Assembly (NCBI GenBank): GCA_030042885.1
Contig: JASHYW010000218.1
Coordinates: 1 to 5,395, forward strand
Length of the DNA stretch: 5,395 bases
Source: Streptosporangiaceae bacterium
GTDB lineage: Bacteria; Actinomycetota; Actinomycetes; Streptosporangiales; Streptosporangiaceae
Direction of reading: 5' to 3'
Within the stretch, counting starts at the first letter, position 1. The number at the start of each line of letters is the position of its first letter. Below the pieces are notes generated by a model. That model made no database searches, was not told where the DNA came from, and was given only the letters and a program-made list of their open reading frames with translations. A program made the translations under genes and the position numbers. Shown piece after piece: positions 1 through 3,387 of the stretch.

Positions 1-951
1 GGCGGGGACGCCGCCCCGTCCGTCATCGAGCAGCCGGACCTGAATGTCGCGGTAGTGCCCGCCGCCGATTCCGCGGGTTTCTTCGTTGCTCTCCACGAAG
101 GCCTGTTCACGGCGCGTGGCCTGCACGTCACCTTCATCCCGGCTGTCAGTTCCGAGACGGTCATCAACGCTCAGGCGCTTGACGAGCCGGGCGACCGCAT
201 CGACATCTCCTGCGGCAACTACGTCAGCTACATCCAGGCGCAGGAAAATTACGACCAGGGCAAGCGGCCTTCCTCGGTCAGCAGCACCATGGTCGCCGCC
301 GACCTGGACATCTTCGCCGAAGGCTCGGTGATGGAACCGGGAGCCCAGGGCCTGTACGTGATGCCCCGCTCGCCCATCCGGGCCCTGGCCGGCCTGGAAG
401 GCGAGATCATCGGCGTCAACGCGCCGGGGAACATCCTGTACCTGCTGGCCGCCTCCGTGCTGGCCGATCACGGGCTGAGTGTGTCCGGAGTGCGTTTCGC
501 GTACTACCCGCTGCCCGAGATGGCCGCGAAGCTCAAGGCCGGCAAGATCGCGGCGGCGGTGCTGCCCGAGCCGTTCGCCAGCCAGGCTCAGCTGTCGATG
601 GGCGTCACGCTGCTTGCGGACCTGGACCAGGGCGCGACCGCCGCGTTCCCGGTCCAGGGCTGTGCTGTCACCAGGCAGTGGGCTGGGCTGCATCCGGTGA
701 CGCTGGCGGCGTTCCGCGCCGCGTTCGAACAGGGCCAGGAGATCGCGGACACGAACCGGTCCGCCGTGGAGCAGGCCATGGAGGCGCTGCCATCGCCGTT
801 CGGCTTGACCAAGGTGCAGGCCGCGGTCATGGCCCTCGATTCCTACCCGCTCGGAGCGGTCGACGTGACCCGACTGCAGCGGGTGGCTGACGTCATGCAC
901 CAGTTCCTGGGCTTCCCGCCATTCAGCGTTCGCCAGATGACCGGTGGCTGA
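1..951 (+). CDS. ABC transporter substrate-binding protein, SsuA/THI5 (NMT1)-like, 5'-truncated by window edge
   Basis: The frame is open from base 1 to the TGA at 949-951, giving 316 residues. A GTG at 55 is an internal Val and not a credible start, because the conserved strand leading into VAVVPAADSAGFFVAL begins before it. The missing N-terminus would carry the signal peptide or lipobox, so export is inferred. The order of motifs fits periplasmic-binding-protein type II folds of the SsuA/THI5 group: first strand plus 'DSAGFFVALHEGLFTARGL' helix, then 'PAVSSETVINAQ', 'DISCGNYVSYI', the hinge-side 'GLEGEIIGVNAPGNILYLL', and 'KLKAGKIAAAVLPEPFASQA'. Family members capture sulfonates, nitrate, taurine, pyrimidine precursors or similar small solutes for an ABC importer; the substrate here cannot be read. 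No permease or ATPase follows, since the next gene is an unrelated M23-like protein, so partners would have to lie upstream or elsewhere. Confident in the family, not in the ligand. Confidence 0.88.
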   Translation, partial: GGDAAPSVIEQPDLNVAVVPAADSAGFFVALHEGLFTARGLHVTFIPAVSSETVINAQALDEPGDRIDISCGNYVSYIQAQENYDQGKRPSSVSSTMVAADLDIFAEGSVMEPGAQGLYVMPRSPIRALAGLEGEIIGVNAPGNILYLLAASVLADHGLSVSGVRFAYYPLPEMAAKLKAGKIAAAVLPEPFASQAQLSMGVTLLADLDQGATAAFPVQGCAVTRQWAGLHPVTLAAFRAAFEQGQEIADTNRSAVEQAMEALPSPFGLTKVQAAVMALDSYPLGAVDVTRLQRVADVMHQFLGFPPFSVRQMTGG

Positions 952-972
952 CCGTCCAGGCCAGTGGCGAAG

Positions 973-986
973 CCGGCCGCAGCCGG
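973..986 (+). terminator. Weak terminator-like hairpin after the substrate-binding protein gene
   Basis: CCGGC at 973-977 pairs with GCCGG at 982-986 around the loop CGCA, 21 bases after the stop codon, with one possible outer G-T pair. There is no T-tract. Such short GC hairpins without a T-run are common after actinobacterial genes, but this one is short enough to arise by chance. Confidence 0.3.
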
Positions 987-1064
987 TCTAAGCGAAATCG
1001 CATGGTGTAGTCATCTGTGTCTTTTGGGTAGTTCCGGCCGCTCGGTACGTGCGGGTGGTGCAGC

Positions 1065-1150
1065 CTGGTGCACTAACAGCACCCAGCGTGCGGGTCTCCC
1101 CAGAGATCCCGTCGCCGTGAACCTGCGTAGCATCCGCTCGCCACTGGCGA
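1065..1150 (+). promoter_or_regulatory. Structured leader candidate: three consecutive hairpins upstream of the M23-like gene
   Basis: Three local stems follow each other in the 268-base gap. (a) CTGGTGC 1065-1071 pairs with GCACC-C-AG 1079-1086, with one bulged C and a 7-base loop. (b) CGGGTCTC 1091-1098 pairs with GAGA-T-CCCG 1103-1111, with one bulged T and a CCCA loop. (c) TCGCC 1138-1142 pairs with GGCGA 1146-1150 around ACT. TGGTGCA also occurs twice as direct repeats at 1056-1062 and 1066-1072, exactly one helical turn apart, which could instead be a protein-binding site. I looked for the actinobacterial c-di-AMP (ydaO) riboswitch, which often precedes cell-wall hydrolase genes, and did not see its conserved core. 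No known RNA class is recognised. Confidence 0.35.
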
Positions 1151-1207
1151 TGGGAGTTGCGAGGCCAGCACCCGGGTGACAGCTGAGCGCGCTCGCCGCG
1201 CCCGACC

Positions 1208-1212
1208 GAAGG
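1208..1212 (+). promoter_or_regulatory. Ribosome binding site deciding the GTG-1220 start
   Basis: GAAGG lies 7 bases before GTG 1220 but only 1 base before the in-frame TTG at 1214, so it favours the GTG. A 10-bp palindrome, GAGCGCGCTC (1185-1194), lies just upstream. A second weak site, GGAAG at 1287-1291, lies 9 bases before an in-frame GTG at 1301. Confidence 0.45.
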
Positions 1213-1219
1213 CTTGATC

Positions 1220-2029
1220 GTGTCCAGCACGCCCGCCCGGTACCATAAGCCGTCACCGGCCCGTCCCGGCGCGGCTTCCCGGCACCGGAAGCCGTCATCG
1301 GTGGTGCCTGTGTTGCGGCGCAGGGTCGCCCTGGTCGTGGGCGCTGCCGTTGCGGCCTTGGCTCTGCTGCTCTCCGCCTGGCCAGCCGCGGCCCACTGGG
1401 TGGCACGAGCACCCGACATGGCCTGGGTGGACCGGGCTGATGCGCTCGGCTTGCAGCTCGCAGCCTCGCTGGCCGTATACGGCAACCCGCAACCCGCGGT
1501 CGTCAGCGTGGGCATCGCCGTCGTGCCGCGCTACTACAACCCTCTCCGTGATGTCAGTGACCTGGTTCCCGAGCGCATCGACCAGGGCGTCGACTTCTCC
1601 GGGTCGGGCCCGGTCTACGCTCTTGGCGATGCCGTCATCACCAACGCGACCGCGTATGAGGCCGGCTGGGGCGGAGGGTGGATCACCTACCAGCTGACCG
1701 ATGGCCCGGATGCAGGGTTGATGGTCTACGTGGCCGAAGACGTCACGCCGGCCGTCCAGGTCGGCGATCACGTGACGCCCTTGACCGTGGTCGGCGAGAT
1801 GTACGAGGGAAGCGAGGGCATCGAGACCGGATGGGCGCAGCCAAGCGGCCTGACCGCCGAATCGCAGCTTCCCGTGGCCGGGGCGATCGGCGGCTTTGGC
1901 CCATTCCCGACCATGGTCGGCCTTAACTTCGAAGAACTGCTCCAGTCGCTGGGAGTGCCAGCCGCGCCGAACCGCTACCAGACCGCTTACGGGCTTCTTC
2001 CCGCGAACTACCTACCGAACGGGGGATAA
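1220..2029 (+). CDS. Secreted or membrane-anchored M23/LytM-like protein lacking the catalytic histidines
   Basis: The product is 269 residues from GTG 1220. A basic N-terminus ending in LRRR (32-35) is followed by a hydrophobic stretch at about 36-54 and a signal-peptidase-like end 'WPAAA-H' near residue 58, so it is exported or anchored. The mature part has the barrel-sandwich (lysostaphin/lipoyl-like) pattern of M23 proteins. 'RIDQGVDFSGSGPVYALGDAVI' (119-140) matches the H-x-G-x-D-F...GtpVyA block, 'GLMVYVAEDVTPAVQVGDHV' (166-185) matches the YxHL...VkvGqxV block, and 'SEGIETGWA' (198-206) sits where HLHFE is expected. Of the zinc ligands only Asp125 remains: the first His is Asp121, and both His of HxH are absent. 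A binding or scaffolding role in the envelope is therefore more likely than peptidoglycan cleavage (inference). The start is uncertain. GTG 1301 would give a compact signal peptide; GTG 1220 has the better-spaced GAAGG. Confidence 0.8.
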   Translation: MSSTPARYHKPSPARPGAASRHRKPSSVVPVLRRRVALVVGAAVAALALLLSAWPAAAHWVARAPDMAWVDRADALGLQLAASLAVYGNPQPAVVSVGIAVVPRYYNPLRDVSDLVPERIDQGVDFSGSGPVYALGDAVITNATAYEAGWGGGWITYQLTDGPDAGLMVYVAEDVTPAVQVGDHVTPLTVVGEMYEGSEGIETGWAQPSGLTAESQLPVAGAIGGFGPFPTMVGLNFEELLQSLGVPAAPNRYQTAYGLLPANYLPNGG

Positions 2030-2044
2030 CCCCAGGCCAGCGGG

Positions 2045-2058
2045 CGCAGGCGCCTGCG
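2045..2058. repeat. Perfect 14-bp palindrome after the M23-like gene
   Basis: CGCAGGCGCCTGCG is fully self-complementary and begins 15 bases after the stop at 2029. As RNA it would give only a 5-bp stem with a GCGC loop, so it could be a weak terminator or a protein-binding site. Nothing decides between these. Confidence 0.35.
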
Positions 2059-2086
2059 AAGAGCGACAGCGTGACGTGATGATGTT

Positions 2087-2127
2087 CCAGAGCCTCGCTA
2101 ACAGCCGCATGCCAGCTCTGGGTTAGC
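2087..2127 (+). ncRNA. Candidate H-type RNA pseudoknot
   Basis: Stem 1 is CCAGAGC (2087-2093) with GCTCTGG (2115-2121), 7 perfect pairs. Stem 2 is GCTAAC (2097-2102), inside the stem 1 loop, with GTTAGC (2122-2127) directly 3' of stem 1, 6 perfect pairs. Loop 1 is 3 bases, loop 3 is 12 bases, and no base separates the two 3' strands, which is the geometry that allows coaxial stacking. A terminator-like hairpin follows at once. The same geometry occurs in small pseudoknot riboswitches, but no known ligand core is recognised. The complementary strand could form the same pairs, so orientation is assumed from the flanking genes. Chance cannot be excluded. Confidence 0.4.
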
Positions 2128-2158
2128 TGAAGCCGCCCGTGCACCGGGCTGGCTTCAG
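2127..2158 (+). terminator. Long terminator-like hairpin between the M23-like and small-protein genes
   Basis: CTGAAGCC (2127-2134) pairs with GGCTTCAG (2151-2158). Continuing inward, GCCCG (2135-2139) pairs with CGGGC (2145-2149), with one bulged T at 2150 and the loop TGCAC. This gives 13 base pairs. No T-tract follows, which is usual for actinobacterial intrinsic terminators. It lies about 100 bases after the M23-like stop and 60 bases before the next start. Its first base is also the last base of the proposed pseudoknot, so the two structures abut and may compete. Confidence 0.6.
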
Positions 2159-2183
2159 AGCTTCCCAGGAAGATCTCGGCGCG

Positions 2184-2210
2184 TTAACTGTCAGTTATCC
2201 GGCTTATGGT
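2184..2210 (+). promoter_or_regulatory. Promoter candidate for the small protein gene, giving a leaderless start
   Basis: TATGGT at 2205-2210 fits the actinobacterial TANNNT -10 element. The base 7-8 positions after it is the A of ATG 2218, the spacing expected for a leaderless mRNA. A weak -35, TTAACT (2184-2189), lies 15 bases upstream, which is short. There is no good Shine-Dalgarno before 2218, which supports leaderless initiation. The -35 region coincides with a palindrome at 2185-2197. Confidence 0.4.
2185..2197. promoter_or_regulatory. Operator-like palindrome TAACTG-T-CAGTTA
   Basis: Two perfect 6-bp arms around one central T, AT-richer than its surroundings, lie on the candidate -35 region of the following gene. 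A second short palindrome, CTTCC-CA-GGAAG, is at 2161-2172, its centre about 24 bp upstream. Position and symmetry suggest a repressor site; the binding protein is unknown. Confidence 0.4.
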
Positions 2211-2217
2211 GCCAGGC

Positions 2218-2475
2218 ATGTATGAACCGCCCGGCCGTTACGACGTCATCATCAGAGTTGCACGCGATGATGGCCAGCTTCCTGACCCGGTTACGTACGC
2301 GGTGGCAGCTGACCTGGCGGCATCACGCAGGTCCGCGAGCATCGTCAGCGTGCACACGGCCGACGCGATCATCAGCGTTGTCACCGTCCATGCTCCAGGG
2401 TGGTATGCAGCCCGGGCTGTCGCCCGCGCCGTCGTGTCCGACGCGCTGGAGTTCCAGGCCTCATCATCCAGCTAG
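2218..2475 (+). CDS. Small hypothetical protein (85 aa), ferredoxin-like beta-alpha-beta-beta-alpha pattern
   Basis: I do not recognise a named family. From ATG 2218 the 85 residues alternate clear strands and helices: strand 'RYDVIIRVAR' (about 6-15), helix 'PVTYAVAADLAASRRS' (about 21-36), two strands in 'ASIVSVHTADAIISVVTVHA' (about 37-56), then helix 'WYAARAVARAVVSDALEF' (about 58-75), and a Ser-rich tail before TAG. This is the order of a small ferredoxin-like (ACT-type) fold. There is no signal peptide and no Cys, so it is probably a soluble cytoplasmic protein. An in-frame ATG at 2206 would add four residues, but the promoter spacing favours 2218. Third-position GC is lower than in the neighbours, which weakens the call or suggests a different history. 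It is followed by 271 bases of leader before the USP-like gene. Confidence 0.5.
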   Translation: MYEPPGRYDVIIRVARDDGQLPDPVTYAVAADLAASRRSASIVSVHTADAIISVVTVHAPGWYAARAVARAVVSDALEFQASSSS

Positions 2476-2599
2476 TCGGGTCGTGATGCCAGCCGTCGCG
2501 CGGCGGCTCAGAGAATGTCATCTGCCTGATCCGTCCACAGATCCCTTCCTCAGTGTGACGGTCAGTCATCCAGCCGGATCGCTGGTCGCAATCGGGCCG

Positions 2600-2628
2600 A
2601 GGTCCTTCGCCTGTCCGGCAGGGGACCT
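2600..2628 (+). promoter_or_regulatory. Hairpin A in the leader of the USP-like gene
   Basis: AGGTCC (2600-2605) pairs with GGACCT (2623-2628). Inside, CCTG (2610-2613) pairs with CAGG (2619-2622) around TCCGG, leaving four unpaired bases, TTCG, on the 5' side only. Its arm sequences recur in hairpin B at 2680-2719, so the arms can also pair across the two hairpins. Confidence 0.4.
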
Positions 2629-2636
2629 AGGCATCT
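2622..2636. promoter_or_regulatory. Possible DevR/DosR-like box (weak)
   Basis: GGGACCTAGGCATCT agrees with the mycobacterial dormancy-box core GGGACTTNNGNCCCT at 9 of 12 specified positions. The left half is good and the right half poor. It lies 110 bases before the start of a universal-stress-like gene, the gene type usually under DevR/DosR. It also forms part of hairpin A, so the match may be incidental. Confidence 0.2.
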
Positions 2637-2679
2637 ACCGGCGGCCCGCCACATGAGCACGCTGGTACCAACAGCAGTG

Positions 2680-2719
2680 GGAGGTCCCGCAGAGGGGAGA
2701 TTCCCTTGGCGGGACCTCC
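2680..2719 (+). promoter_or_regulatory. Hairpin B: long stem just before the USP-like gene, possible translational switch
   Basis: GGAGGTCCCGC (2680-2690) and GCGGGACCTCC (2709-2719) are perfect 11-bp inverted repeats. The stem continues through an A/G mismatch and a G-T pair into AGGGG (2693-2697) with TCCCT (2702-2706), closed by the loop AGAT. The 3' arm ends in CCTCC (2715-2719), complementary to the Shine-Dalgarno GGAGG at 2729-2733. The 5' arm begins with the identical GGAGG (2680-2684), so the two GGAGG copies compete for the same partner. It could also act as a terminator or attenuator, though no T-tract follows. Confidence 0.6.
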
Positions 2720-2728
2720 AGCTTCCCC

Positions 2729-2734
2729 GGAGGG
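2729..2734 (+). promoter_or_regulatory. Ribosome binding site of the USP-like gene
   Basis: GGAGGG is a near-perfect Shine-Dalgarno, but it sits 12 bases before ATG 2747, longer than the usual 5-9. No in-frame start lies closer. It can be masked by CCTCC at 2715-2719 through a 9-base loop when hairpin B is open. Confidence 0.65.
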
Positions 2735-2746
2735 AGCCGTGGTGGC

Positions 2747-3229
2747 ATGCGCAGGTACCTTGTCGTCGCGAACCAGACCCTACGTCGTGCCGAGCTACGC
2801 GATGAACTGCGCGCGCGGATTGAGGCGGAGCCGAGTTCGTTCTACCTGCTCGTCCCGGACACCCCGGCGGCGGACTATCCGGACGTGCCTGCCGCCGCGG
2901 CTGATGTCCTGCAGCCCGGCATGACGTGGTGGGCGACGGACTACCGTGGCCCAGCCAGCGATGAGGAGGCGAGCGCGCGGGCAAGGCAGCGGCTCGGCCA
3001 GATGCTGGCTGACCTGAGTGCGCTGGGCGTCCCCGCCGAGGGCGATCTGGGTAGTGCCCACCCTCTGGAGGCGATGGAGAAGGTGCTCGCCGATCACGAG
3101 TTCGACGAGATCATCATGGCCACGCTGCCCCGGCACCTGTCGCGCTGGCTGCGGGCCGACCTGCCGCACAAGGCCGAGCGCAGGTTCGGGCTGCCGGTGA
3201 CCATTATCACCACCAGGCGCTGGCCCTGA
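2747..3229 (+). CDS. Universal-stress-protein-like protein (160 aa)
   Basis: The 160-residue product has an alternating alpha/beta layout of the HUP/Usp Rossmann type. Strand 'RYLVVANQT' (3-11) is followed by an Arg/Glu-rich helix (12-27) and strand 'SFYLLVPDTP' (31-40). A long acidic/aromatic insertion (about 41-72) is followed by a helix (73-93), then 'GDLGSAHPLEAMEKVLADHEFDEIIMATLP' (99-128) and 'SRWLRADLPHKAERRFGLPVTIIT' (132-155). The last two blocks are characteristic of a group of actinobacterial Usp-like proteins. The ATP-binding signature of classical Usp proteins (G-2x-G-9x-G-S/T) is absent, so nucleotide binding should not be assumed. No signal peptide: cytoplasmic. Related proteins are linked to stress or dormancy responses; the precise job is unknown. 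The ATG is the only start well placed relative to GGAGGG. The upstream leader suggests post-transcriptional control. Confidence 0.82.
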   Translation: MRRYLVVANQTLRRAELRDELRARIEAEPSSFYLLVPDTPAADYPDVPAAAADVLQPGMTWWATDYRGPASDEEASARARQRLGQMLADLSALGVPAEGDLGSAHPLEAMEKVLADHEFDEIIMATLPRHLSRWLRADLPHKAERRFGLPVTIITTRRWP

Positions 3230-3275
3230 GCTGGCGGTCGGCAGATCCCAGGCGTCACCCGGCAGTGGTCGCAGA

Positions 3276-3310
3276 GCGCGGCCGGCTGGGCAATGCCAGC
3301 CCGGGCGCGC
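3276..3310. terminator. Bidirectional terminator-like hairpin in the convergent gap
   Basis: GGCTGG (3284-3289) pairs with CCAGCC (3296-3301) around a 6-base loop. The stem continues past a bulged C (3302) with CC/GG, a G-G mismatch, and GCGCG (3276-3280) with CGCGC (3306-3310), for 13 pairs in all. It lies 46 bases after the USP-like stop and about 78 bases beyond the stop of the converging kinase gene, so it could end transcription from both sides. No T-tract on either strand. Confidence 0.55.
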
Positions 3311-3330
3311 ATCCCCCTTATGGGCGATTC

Positions 3331-3354
3331 TTTCGCGGGAGGTTTCTGCGGGAG
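3331..3354. repeat. Imperfect tandem repeat in the convergent gap
   Basis: TTTCGCGGGAG (3331-3341) is repeated as TTTCTGCGGGAG (3343-3354), one inserted T apart. It is non-coding and of unknown meaning, and may simply be a small duplication. Confidence 0.35.
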
Positions 3355-3378
3355 CCGCGGATGACTGGTGGTGCGGCT
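3353..3378 (-). terminator. Weak terminator-like hairpin after the kinase gene
   Basis: AGCCGC (3353-3358) pairs with GCGGCT (3373-3378) with a 14-base loop, 10 bases beyond the kinase stop codon on the minus strand. The large loop makes it the weaker of the two terminator candidates here. Confidence 0.3.
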
Positions 3379-3387
3379 GACTGGCTG

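Noticed and set aside
1005..1031. Sigma-B-like promoter (GTGTA, 16 bases, GGGTAG)
   Set aside because: The -10 ends in G rather than the C/T expected, and the -35 motif is too short to be convincing in this sequence.
991..1213. c-di-AMP (ydaO-type) riboswitch before a cell-wall-type gene
   Set aside because: Expected from context, but the conserved core segments are not present; only generic hairpins were found.
988..1515. Minus-strand open frame across the gap and the start of the M23-like gene
   Set aside because: Low-complexity Ala/Thr/Arg composition and overlap with a well-supported exported protein; no plausible ribosome site seen.
2222..2656. Plus-strand frame of 144 codons overlapping the small protein gene and leader
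   Set aside because: Ser/Arg/Pro-rich shadow composition with no secondary-structure pattern; it also runs through hairpin A. The 2218-2475 frame has the better protein-like pattern.
2562..2984. Minus-strand frame over the leader and start of the USP-like gene
   Set aside because: Composition typical of an antisense shadow, and it contains both RNA hairpins. The plus strand has a strong Shine-Dalgarno and a recognisable protein.
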